From Mycobacterium barrassiae (GTDB lineage: Bacteria > Actinomycetota > Actinomycetes > Mycobacteriales > Mycobacteriaceae), in NCBI RefSeq assembly GCF_025822765.1, contig NZ_JACKUK010000009.1, positions 186,973 through 250,972 on the forward strand: a stretch of DNA of 64,000 nucleotides, given 5' to 3'. The notes beneath the pieces were generated by a model that did no database searches, was not told where the DNA came from, and saw only the letters and a list, made by a program, of their open reading frames with translations. Position 1 is the first letter of the stretch; each line of letters begins with the position of its first letter. Below, one piece after another: positions 35,895 through 43,241 of the stretch. Made by a program: the position numbers and the translations under genes.

Positions 35895-36802
35895 GCGACA
35901 ACCCTTTTGACCCGTCACTGTGGCAACCGGTCGACGGTTTCGACCTGACCGACATCACCTACCACCGGCACGTCGTCGACGGGAAACCGCAACCCACGGT
36001 GCGGGTGGCGTTCGACCGCCCCGACGTACGCAACGCGTTCCGCCCGCACACCGTCGACGAGCTCTACCGGGTGCTCGACCACGCCCGCATGTGGCCCGAG
36101 GTCGGCGTCATTCTGCTCACCGGCAACGGGCCCAGCCCGAAGGACGGCGGCTGGGCGTTCTGCTCGGGCGGCGACCAGCGCATCCGTGGCCGCAGCGGTT
36201 ACCAGTACGCGGCGGGTGAGACGGCCGAGACGGTAGACCCCGCGCGTGCCGGCCGGTTGCACATCCTCGAGGTGCAGCGGCTGATCCGCTTCATGCCGAA
36301 GGTCGTCATCTGTCTGGTCAACGGCTGGGCTGCGGGCGGCGGGCACAGCCTGCACGTCACCTGCGACCTGACGCTGGCCAGCCGCGAGCACGCCCGCTTC
36401 AAGCAGACCGACGCCGACGTGGGCAGCTTCGACGGTGGCTACGGCAGCGCCTACCTGGCCAAGCAGGTCGGCCAGAAGTTCGCCCGGGAGATCTTCTTCC
36501 TCGGCAGGCCGTACACCGCGGAGCAGATGCACGCGATGGGTGCGGTCAACGAAGTGGTGGACCACGCGTCGCTGGAGACCGTCGGGCTGGAATGGGCGGC
36601 GGCCATCAACGGCAAGTCGCCGCAGGCTATCCGGATGCTCAAGTACGCCTTCAACCTGACCGACGACGGGCTTGTCGGACAGCAGCTGTTCGCAGGTGAG
36701 GCGACGCGGTTGGCGTACATGACCGACGAGGCCGTCGAGGGCCGTGACGCGTTCCTGGAGAAGCGCGACCCCGACTGGAGCCAGTTCCCGCGCTACTTCT
36801 AG
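35891..36802 (+). CDS. menB: 1,4-Dihydroxy-2-naphthoyl-CoA synthase MenB
   Basis: Crotonase-family enzyme closing the naphthoate ring in menaquinone synthesis; 303 aa against 314 in Rv0548c. Seen are FDRPDVRNAFRP, the oxyanion-hole segments WAFCSGGDQRIRG and NGWAAGGGHSLHV, and the catalytic Asp loop QTDADVGSFDGGYGS. The C-terminus DPDWSQFPRYF is characteristic of MenB. It starts 4 nt inside the preceding DUF385 gene. Repeat B2 follows the stop. Confidence 0.96.
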   Translation: MSDNPFDPSLWQPVDGFDLTDITYHRHVVDGKPQPTVRVAFDRPDVRNAFRPHTVDELYRVLDHARMWPEVGVILLTGNGPSPKDGGWAFCSGGDQRIRGRSGYQYAAGETAETVDPARAGRLHILEVQRLIRFMPKVVICLVNGWAAGGGHSLHVTCDLTLASREHARFKQTDADVGSFDGGYGSAYLAKQVGQKFAREIFFLGRPYTAEQMHAMGAVNEVVDHASLETVGLEWAAAINGKSPQAIRMLKYAFNLTDDGLVGQQLFAGEATRLAYMTDEAVEGRDAFLEKRDPDWSQFPRYF

Positions 36803-36805
36803 CGG

Positions 36806-36850
36806 TTTCGGCGTGGCTGGTCACGCTGAGCGTGACTCAGCACGCCGAAA
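36806..36850. repeat. Palindromic repeat family B, copy 2
   Basis: Perfect 10-nt outer arms TTTCGGCGTG and CACGCCGAAA enclose an inner TCACGC/GCGTGA palindrome. It lies between menB and the next gene on the same strand. The whole unit matches the reverse complement of copy 1 at about 40 of 45 bases. Confidence 0.8.
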
Positions 36851-36873
36851 TCGCCCGAATAGACTCGCCGACT

Positions 36874-37755
36874 GTGAGTAAGAACCCGCTGCGCTGGCTC
36901 TCCGACCAGGTGATGCTGGCAGGCATGCGACCGCCGCTGGCCCCGCAACTACTGCCGCGCCCCGACCGCGACCTCGTCGACCTCAGGGGCAAGCGGATCC
37001 TGCTGACCGGAGCGTCCTCGGGCATCGGCGAGGCGGCCGCGGCGAAGTTCGCCCGCCGAGGCGCGGTCGTGGCGGTCGCCGCCCGCCGCCAGGAACTCCT
37101 CGATGAGTTGGTCGACCGGATCAGCGCCGACGGCGGGATCGCGCAGGCCCACGCCTGCGACCTGTCCGATCTGGATGCCGTCGACGAGCTGGTCGCCACG
37201 CTCGAGCGAGACCTCGGGGGCATCGACATCCTGATCAACAACGCCGGCCGCTCGATCCGCAGGCCGCTGGCCGAGTCGCTCGACCGCTGGCACGATGTCG
37301 AGCGGACGATGGCGCTGAACTACTACTCGCCGCTGCGGCTCATCCGCGGGTTGGCGCCGGGAATGCGGAAGCGCGGTGACGGCCACATCATCAACGTGTC
37401 GACGTGGGGTGTGCTCAACGAGTCGTCGCCGCTGTTCTCGGTGTACAACGCGTCGAAAGCCGCGCTCACGTCGGTCAGCCGGATCATCGAGACCGAATGG
37501 GGCGAGGAGGGGGTGCACTCGACGACGCTCTTCTATCCGCTCGTGCTCACGCCGATGATCGCACCGACCCGCGCGTACGACGGCCTGCCGGGGCTGAGCG
37601 CCGACGAGGCAGCCGACTGGATGATCACCGCCGCGCGTGAGCGCCCCGTGCGCATCGCCCCGCGGATGGCCGTCACCGCCCAGGCGATCAACACCCTCGC
37701 GCCGAGTGCGGTCAACGCCGTGATGAAACGTCAACGCATACAACCCAGCAGCTGA
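36874..37755 (+). CDS. Short-chain dehydrogenase/reductase (Rv0547c-like)
   Basis: A 293-aa SDR. It has TGASSGIGEAAA for cofactor binding, NNAGRS, the catalytic Ser in INVSTWGVLN, and YNASK as the YxxxK. The N-terminal about 35 residues (LSDQVMLAGMRPPLAPQLLPRP) form an extra leader, and the C-terminus is extended as in fatty-acyl-reductase-like SDRs. GTG 36874 is chosen because an upstream in-frame start at 36832 lies inside repeat B2. Position matches Rv0547c. The acyl-CoA ligase gene begins 3 nt after its stop. Confidence 0.85.
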   Translation: MSKNPLRWLSDQVMLAGMRPPLAPQLLPRPDRDLVDLRGKRILLTGASSGIGEAAAAKFARRGAVVAVAARRQELLDELVDRISADGGIAQAHACDLSDLDAVDELVATLERDLGGIDILINNAGRSIRRPLAESLDRWHDVERTMALNYYSPLRLIRGLAPGMRKRGDGHIINVSTWGVLNESSPLFSVYNASKAALTSVSRIIETEWGEEGVHSTTLFYPLVLTPMIAPTRAYDGLPGLSADEAADWMITAARERPVRIAPRMAVTAQAINTLAPSAVNAVMKRQRIQPSS

Positions 37756-37758
37756 TCC

Positions 37759-39312
37759 ATGGCCGACATCACGACGATTGCCGACATCGTCCGCGTCCAC
37801 GCGCGGAATCGGCCTGACGCCACGGCGCTGATCGTCGGCGACAGGACCATCAGCTTCGCCGAGCTCGACGCGCGGTCCAGCCAAGCCGCCCAGGCGTTCC
37901 GCGCGGCGGGCATCGGTTTCGGCGATCGTGTCGCCTTCATCGAGAAGAACGGCGCGGAGTTCTTCGAAGTCGCCTTCGGCCTGTTCAAGCTGGGCGCCGT
38001 TGGCATGCCGGTGAATTGGCGCCTCGCTCCCCCGGAGATGCTGCACATCCTCGAGGATTCGGGCGCGACGGTCGTCGTCGTCGGATCCGAGTTCTTCGAC
38101 CATCTCGAGGCGGTCGAAGGTCAGCTGACGACGGTACGCACCATCGTCGCCGTCGGAGCGCACGGCCGCTGGCCCGATTTCGACGACTGGATCGCCGAAT
38201 ATCCCTACGAAGATCCCGGTGTCACAACGGAATCCGACGATATCGCCTTCCTGATGTACACGTCGGGCACGACCGGACTGCCCAAGGGCGTCATGCTCTC
38301 CAGCGGCAACTATCTCTGCAAGGCCACCGGGATCGCCAAGGAGTGGCGGTTCAGCGCCGACAGCGTCAGCCTGGCAGTGATGCCGATGTTCCACATGGCA
38401 GGCTCGGGATGGGTGCTGGTCGGGCTCTACGAGGGCGCGACGACCGTGGTGCTGCGCGATGTCGATCCGGTCGCGATTCTGGATTCCATTGTCCGGCACC
38501 GGATCACGAATCTGCTGCTGGTGCCCGCGGTGATCCAGATGATGCTGGCCGCGCCGGGTGTCGAGGATGCCGATTTCTCCAGTGTCCGAGCGATCGTCTA
38601 CGGCGCCTCGCCGATCACCGACGACGTGCTCGTCAGAGGTCTCGAACGCTTCAAGTGCGAGCTCCTCCAGGTATACGGCATGACCGAAACCACCGGCTCC
38701 GTAACGCAACTCGACGAGCACGACCCGATAGGACGGCCGCACCTGCTGCGCTCGTGCGGTAAGCCTTTCCCGTGGGTCGAGGTGCGCATCGTCGACGACC
38801 AAGGCCGCGACGTACCCGTCGGCACCATCGGCGAGGTGTGGACACGCTCGGCGCAGAACATGCTCGGCTACTGGAACAACCCGGCGGCCACGGCTGCGAC
38901 GATCACCGACGACGGCTGGCTCAAGACCGGCGACGCCGGCTACGTCGACCGCGACGGCTTCATCTATCTGCACGACCGGAAGAAAGACATGATCGTCTCC
39001 GGCGGCGAGAACGTGTACCCCATCGAGGTCGAGAACGCCCTGATGACGCACCCCGGCGTCGATGACGTCGCCGTCGTCGGCGTGCCCGACGACAAGTGGG
39101 GTGAGGCGGTGAAGGCCATCGTCGTAGCTGCCGCCGGCAATGCACCCACGGAAGCGGAACTCATCGCCTACGCACGCGAGCGCCTGGCGGGGTTCAAGCT
39201 GCCCAAGTCGGTCGATTTCGTCGAGGTGTTGCCCCGCAACCCCAGCGGCAAGCTGCTGAAACGAGAGCTGCGCGAGCCGTACTGGGCGGGCGTCGATCGG
39301 CGTATCGGCTGA
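37759..39312 (+). CDS. Acyl-CoA synthetase (FadD type)
   Basis: A 517-aa ANL-family ligase. The P-loop is YTSGTTGLPKG (about 171-181), followed by YGASPITDD, VYGMTETTGSV, the hinge segment GDAGYVDRDGFIYLHDRKKDMI and the catalytic Lys in NPSGKLLKREL. It is adjacent (3 nt) to the SDR and followed by a VOC gene, which suggests an operon acting on a carboxylic acid. The acyl specificity is unknown. ATG 37759. Confidence 0.93.
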   Translation: MADITTIADIVRVHARNRPDATALIVGDRTISFAELDARSSQAAQAFRAAGIGFGDRVAFIEKNGAEFFEVAFGLFKLGAVGMPVNWRLAPPEMLHILEDSGATVVVVGSEFFDHLEAVEGQLTTVRTIVAVGAHGRWPDFDDWIAEYPYEDPGVTTESDDIAFLMYTSGTTGLPKGVMLSSGNYLCKATGIAKEWRFSADSVSLAVMPMFHMAGSGWVLVGLYEGATTVVLRDVDPVAILDSIVRHRITNLLLVPAVIQMMLAAPGVEDADFSSVRAIVYGASPITDDVLVRGLERFKCELLQVYGMTETTGSVTQLDEHDPIGRPHLLRSCGKPFPWVEVRIVDDQGRDVPVGTIGEVWTRSAQNMLGYWNNPAATAATITDDGWLKTGDAGYVDRDGFIYLHDRKKDMIVSGGENVYPIEVENALMTHPGVDDVAVVGVPDDKWGEAVKAIVVAAAGNAPTEAELIAYARERLAGFKLPKSVDFVEVLPRNPSGKLLKRELREPYWAGVDRRIG

Positions 39313-39335
39313 GCAGCCGTGATAGACACGTTCGT

Positions 39336-39707
39336 ATGGAGATCCTGGCCAGCCGCATGCTCATCCGGCCGGCGGACTATCAACGCTCGCTGACGTTCTA
39401 CCGCGACGAGATCGGGTTGGCGATCGCCCGTGACTACGGTGCGGGGACGGTGTTCTACGCCGGTCAGTCGCTGATCGAACTCGCCGGCCATGGCACGCCG
39501 AGCGCGGGCGGCACGATGTGGCTACAGGTCCGCGATGTGTACGCCACCGAGGAGGAACTGAAAAGCCGCGGCGTGCCGATCACCCGTGAGGCCCGTCAGG
39601 AGCCGTGGGGGCTGCACGAGCTGCACGTCACCGATCCCGACGGCGTACTGCTGATCTTCGTGCAGGTCCCCGAGAACCATCCGCTGCGGCGCGACAACCG
39701 CCAGTAG
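39336..39707 (+). CDS. VOC/glyoxalase-family protein (Rv0546c-like)
   Basis: A 123-aa protein with two beta-alpha-beta-beta-beta units of the vicinal oxygen chelate fold: SRMLIRPADYQRSLTFYRDEIGL in the first half and MWLQVRDVYATEEELKSRGVP with LHVTDPDGVLLIFVQ in the second. Metal-ligand positions are partly present (Glu in LIELAG, His in ELHVTD). The reaction is unknown. It is convergent with a DUF3349 gene with 1 nt between. Confidence 0.85.
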   Translation: MEILASRMLIRPADYQRSLTFYRDEIGLAIARDYGAGTVFYAGQSLIELAGHGTPSAGGTMWLQVRDVYATEEELKSRGVPITREARQEPWGLHELHVTDPDGVLLIFVQVPENHPLRRDNRQ

Positions 39708-39708
39708 C

Positions 39709-40011
39709 TCAGCGGGCAATGGCCAGCGGCCAGCCGACGGAGGCCAGCCGCGCGGCCACCTGGTGGATTTCCTCGGGATTCGGTTCCTGGTCGGTGACCG
39801 TATGGATCGCGGCCCGGATCTCCTGCTCGCTGACCGTGTCCGACGAGGCGCCCTTGAGCACGGCCTGCGCGGCCTTGACGACCTCTTCCTCGGTGAGCGA
39901 TCGCTTCAGCAGCGCGAGCAGCGCGAAGTAGTCCTTCGGCGGCACACCCTCCGGATAGCCCCGGTGCAGCCACCCGAGCACGGTGTCCAGAACGCCCTGA
40001 TTCGCAGTCAT
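39709..40011 (-). CDS. DUF3349 protein
   Basis: A 100-aa helical DUF3349 protein (Rv0543c family). The hallmark is LGWLHRGYPEGVPPKDYFALLALLKRSLTEEEV, then a C-terminal helical part with NPEEIHQVAARLASVGWPL. Structures exist for the family but no defined function. A paralogue sits at 41784 on the other side of pitA. ATG 40011 is preferred to 40026. It is probably the last gene of a pitA, small membrane protein, DUF3349 operon. Confidence 0.85.
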   Translation of the reverse strand: MTANQGVLDTVLGWLHRGYPEGVPPKDYFALLALLKRSLTEEEVVKAAQAVLKGASSDTVSEQEIRAAIHTVTDQEPNPEEIHQVAARLASVGWPLAIAR

Positions 40012-40022
40012 GTTGTGCCAGC

Positions 40023-40307
40023 TCACTTCTTGGGCAGGAAGGGGAACAGGTCGATACCGGTGTGATGGATGATCGTCGCCCGCGTGATCCAGAGGACCGC
40101 GGTGAGAATCACCCAGCCGACGAACACGAACAGCGCGATCCCCGCGAACCTCTTCACCGGATTGGGTGCGACCGTCGTGCCGTCGGCGTCGTGGCCGCCG
40201 GCGCCGCTGGAGAACGCCACCAGTCCAGCGGCGAACACCGCGGGCAGCCCTGCGCCGAGGAGCAGTCCCACCGCGAGCACCTTGAGGATGCTCTCGAAAT
40301 GCGTCAT
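40023..40307 (-). CDS. Small membrane protein (Rv0544c-like)
   Basis: A 94-aa protein with two transmembrane helices (about 10-32 and 53-75). Between them is a Gly/Asp-rich loop (SSGAGGHDADGT). Position next to pitA and DUF3349 matches Rv0544c. It starts 9 nt after the pitA stop and lies 11 nt before the DUF3349 start, so it is co-transcribed with them; it may assist the phosphate transporter, but that is inference. Confidence 0.8.
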   Translation of the reverse strand: MTHFESILKVLAVGLLLGAGLPAVFAAGLVAFSSGAGGHDADGTTVAPNPVKRFAGIALFVFVGWVILTAVLWITRATIIHHTGIDLFPFLPKK

Positions 40308-40316
40308 CGATGTTCC

Positions 40317-41567
40317 TTAGACCGTGACCGGTGCCTTGAGTTGCTTGGCCTCACGGACTTCCGCAGGCACCACGGAGTTCGTGGCGCTGTCCCATTCCGC
40401 GTTGACGTTGGTGCTGTCGACCTTCTGCTGCTGGGCGCGCCACCACATGTAGAAGGACAAGCCGACCAGGACACCGAAGATCAGGCCGTCGCCGGCCAAC
40501 GCCGAGCCGGTCAGTGTCTTGACGGCGTCGGACAGCCAGTACGACAGCGCGCCGACGAGTCCTGCGGCGGGCAGCGTGATGAGCCATGCGACGGCCATCC
40601 GGCCCGCCACCGCCCAGCGCACCGCGGCACCGGGCTTGCCGACGCCGCTGCCCAGGATCGATCCCGTGGCGACGTGGGTGGTGGACAGTGCCATGCCCGC
40701 GGCGCTGGAGCTCAAGATGATTGCGGCCGAGGATGCTTCGGCGGCGAAGCCCTGCGGCGAGTCGATCTCGACGAGGCCCTTGCCCAGCGTGCGGATGACG
40801 CGCCAGCCGCCGAGGTAGGTGCCGAGGCCGATGGCCACCGCGCAGCTGAAGATGATCCAGAACGGCAGACCCTGTTCCTTCACATCGCCCGACAGATGAC
40901 CGGTGGTGATGAGCGCGAGCGCGATGACGCCCATGGTCTTCTGCGCATCGTTGGTGCCGTGGGACAGCGCCACCAGGGACGCGGTCGCGATCTGGCCCCA
41001 GCGGAAGCCTTCTCGGCGCCGACTCTCGGCGATCCTGCGGGTGAGCCGGTACACCAGCCAGGTGCCGCATCCGGCGACCAGGCACGCGATGATGGGCGCG
41101 GCGACGGCGGGGATCAGCACCTTGCCGGTGACGCCGGACCAGTTGACGCCTGCCATGCCGAGTGCGGCGAGGCCCGCGCCGATGAGACCGCCGAAGAGGG
41201 CGTGCGATGAGCTGGACGGGATGCCGAAAAGCCAGGTGAGCAGGTTCCAGAGGATGCCGCCGATGAGGCCGGCGAAGATGATCGTCAGACCGGCGGACGC
41301 ATCGATGTTCGGGATGAGCGCGCCGGTCTTGCCGTCCTGGACCTTCAGGACCGAGGTGGTGACGGTTACCGCGACTTCGACCGAGAGGAAGGCGCCGACG
41401 AGGTTGAGGATGCCTGCCAGCAGCACTGCCGTCCTCGGCTTCAACGCTCCGGTGGCGATCGACGTGGCCATCGCGTTACCGGTGTCGTGGAATCCGTTGG
41501 TGAAGTCGAATGCCAGGGCGGTAGCGATCAGCAGCACGAGGATGATCAGCTCTGCGCTCACGGCCAT
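40317..41567 (-). CDS. pitA: Low-affinity inorganic phosphate transporter PitA
   Basis: A 416-aa PiT-family phosphate:cation symporter with about ten membrane helices. The two family signatures are present: DFTNGFHDTGNAMATSI near the N-terminus and LSHGTNDAQKTMGV in the middle. A cytoplasmic loop with RRIAESRRREGFRWG separates the halves. It corresponds to Rv0545c. ATG 41567. The 216-nt region shared with the divergent DUF3349 gene contains PHO-box-like direct repeats, which suggests control by phosphate limitation. Confidence 0.95.
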   Translation of the reverse strand: MAVSAELIILVLLIATALAFDFTNGFHDTGNAMATSIATGALKPRTAVLLAGILNLVGAFLSVEVAVTVTTSVLKVQDGKTGALIPNIDASAGLTIIFAGLIGGILWNLLTWLFGIPSSSSHALFGGLIGAGLAALGMAGVNWSGVTGKVLIPAVAAPIIACLVAGCGTWLVYRLTRRIAESRRREGFRWGQIATASLVALSHGTNDAQKTMGVIALALITTGHLSGDVKEQGLPFWIIFSCAVAIGLGTYLGGWRVIRTLGKGLVEIDSPQGFAAEASSAAIILSSSAAGMALSTTHVATGSILGSGVGKPGAAVRWAVAGRMAVAWLITLPAAGLVGALSYWLSDAVKTLTGSALAGDGLIFGVLVGLSFYMWWRAQQQKVDSTNVNAEWDSATNSVVPAEVREAKQLKAPVTV

Positions 41568-41655
41568 ATTCTGCGGCCTGGCGAGGCGATTTGCCTAACT
41601 CATGACCACCTATGAAGGGTGTGTCGAACAGGCAGTTCATCTGACCAGGGCATGT

Positions 41656-41699
41656 GTTCACCCATTGTTCAACTTGTGGGCAGGAAGTGTTCGCCTATT
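41656..41699 (+). promoter_or_regulatory. PHO-box-like 11-bp direct repeats
   Basis: Units GTTCACCCATT (41656-41666), GTTCAACTTGT (41667-41677) and GTTCGCCTATT (41689-41699) sit in one 11-bp register; the 41678-41688 position is degenerate. A further GTTCATCTGAC lies at 41635, one base out of register. The pattern is that of actinobacterial PhoP/RegX3 PHO boxes, between divergent pitA and a DUF3349 gene. Confidence 0.6.
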
Positions 41700-41783
41700 G
41701 CGACGCCGACCCGTCGTCTGGAGCCGCATTAGCATCGGTCTTTGATGGCGCGCGCGACGATTCGGAGGGAGGGGAAGGCAACA

Positions 41784-42083
41784 GTGACCTTTCTGGCCAA
41801 AATCGTCGCGTGGATCACATCCGGCTATCCGGAGGGGGTGCCGGGCCCCGACCGGGTGCCGCTGTTCGCCCTTCTCAAGCGCCGCCTGTCCGACGATGAG
41901 GTGAAGGCCGTCGCGCGGGAGCTGAAGGATCTCGGGGACTTCGACAGCGCCGACATCGGGGTGCTGATCACCCAGATCACCGATGAGCTCCCGACGCCCG
42001 ACGACATCGAACGGGTGCGGCAGCGGTTGGCCGCCAAGGGCTGGCCGCTCGACGACCCGCGCGATCCGGAGGAGGACGCATAG
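41784..42083 (+). CDS. DUF3349 protein (Rv0543c-like)
   Basis: A 99-aa DUF3349 protein, paralogous to the one at 39709. It has VAWITSGYPEGVPGPDRVPLFALLKRRLSDDEV and PTPDDIERVRQRLAAKGWPLDD, with a very acidic tail (DPRDPEEDA). GTG 41784 follows a purine-rich GGAGGGAGGGGAAGG stretch, a strong ribosome site; an upstream in-frame start at 41742 is less likely. It is divergent from pitA and lies 20 nt before menE, so a PHO-type promoter could also affect menE. Confidence 0.85.
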   Translation: MTFLAKIVAWITSGYPEGVPGPDRVPLFALLKRRLSDDEVKAVARELKDLGDFDSADIGVLITQITDELPTPDDIERVRQRLAAKGWPLDDPRDPEEDA

Positions 42084-42103
42084 CCGTCCTACGCCCCGTC
42101 GCC

Positions 42104-43222
42104 GTGCCGTCCGGAGCTTCGGCGTTGTCGGTGTTGCCGGTTGTCGAGGACGTGCTGGGCGGGCGCGCGACGGTATTGCCGGTGCCGGCTGGCGATGATC
42201 GCGAAACCTCTTTGCTCACAACGTCATTGCGGGCAGGTTCGGAGATCGATGACGATGTGGCTGTTGTCATATCGACCTCCGGCACGACGGGTACGCCGAA
42301 GGGCGCCTTGCTGACCGCCTCGGCATTGATGGCAAGTGCGACGGCGACACACGATCGGCTTGGCGGTGCCGGGCAGTGGTTGCTGGCGTTGCCCGCGCAT
42401 CACATCGCCGGGTTTCAAGTGTTGGTACGCAGCGTGGTCGCGGGCGTTGCGCCGGTGGCGATCTCGGCAGGCTTCTCGGCGGAGGAACTGGTGTCGGCGG
42501 TGGCCTCGCTTGGCTCGGGGCGACGTTACGTGTCATTGGTCGCGGCACAGCTGGACAAGTCTCTGGGCGATCCCGGGGCCTCCGAGGCGTTGGCGTCGAT
42601 GGATGCGGTGCTGATCGGCGGGGGACCGATGCCCGCGGGTGTCGCCGAGAGAGCGGCGGCCGCGGGAATTCGCGTGGTGCGGACATACGGCATGAGCGAG
42701 ACCGCGGGCGGCTGCGTGTACGACGGGGTGCCGCTCGAGGCTGTGCGGATGCGGATCGACGATGGCCGGGTGGTGCTGGGCGGTGCGACGCTCGCGAAGC
42801 GGTACCGCAATCCTGTCGATCCGGATCCGTTCGTCGAGCCCGGTTGGTTCCGCACGGATGATGTTGGCGCCGTTGATGACTCAGGTGTGTTGACGGTTCT
42901 CGGTCGAGTGGACGATGCGATCAGCACCGGCGGGTTGACCGTGTTGCCGCAATTGGTGGAGGCAGCGGTGGCGACGCATGCCGGGGTGGCCGAATGTGTG
43001 GTGTTCGGCGTCGACGATGAACGGCTCGGACAGCGCGTCGTCGCGGCGATCGTGGTGTCTCCGGGCAGCACCACACCTACTCTTGCTGCGATACGAGCCC
43101 ACGTCGCAACGACTTTGGACATCACGGCTGCACCACGGGAGATCCACGTCGTCGACGAGATCCCACGCCGCGGTATCGGCAAGGTGGACCGTCGGGCGTT
43201 GGCGAGCCGCTTCGGCTCGTAA
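42104..43222 (+). CDS. menE: o-Succinylbenzoate-CoA ligase MenE
   Basis: A 372-aa ANL-superfamily enzyme that forms OSB-CoA for MenB. It has a short N-terminal domain, as in Rv0542c (about 362 aa). Seen are the P-loop STSGTTGTPKG, the LPAHHIAGFQVLVRS substrate segment, VRTYGMSETAGGCVYDG, GWFRTDDVGAVDDSGVLTVLGRVDDAISTGG, and the catalytic Lys in PRRGIGKVDR. The start is GTG 42104, the only initiation codon near the family start. It is preceded by the DUF3349 gene and convergent with the 13E12-type gene. Confidence 0.94.
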   Translation: MPSGASALSVLPVVEDVLGGRATVLPVPAGDDRETSLLTTSLRAGSEIDDDVAVVISTSGTTGTPKGALLTASALMASATATHDRLGGAGQWLLALPAHHIAGFQVLVRSVVAGVAPVAISAGFSAEELVSAVASLGSGRRYVSLVAAQLDKSLGDPGASEALASMDAVLIGGGPMPAGVAERAAAAGIRVVRTYGMSETAGGCVYDGVPLEAVRMRIDDGRVVLGGATLAKRYRNPVDPDPFVEPGWFRTDDVGAVDDSGVLTVLGRVDDAISTGGLTVLPQLVEAAVATHAGVAECVVFGVDDERLGQRVVAAIVVSPGSTTPTLAAIRAHVATTLDITAAPREIHVVDEIPRRGIGKVDRRALASRFGS

Positions 43223-43241
43223 CTCTTTTCGCCGCAGGCTC

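Noticed and set aside
36949-39051. 700-codon open frame on the minus strand
   Set aside because: It is antisense to the SDR and acyl-CoA ligase genes, has biased low-complexity Asp/His/Arg composition and no family motif. It is a high-GC shadow.
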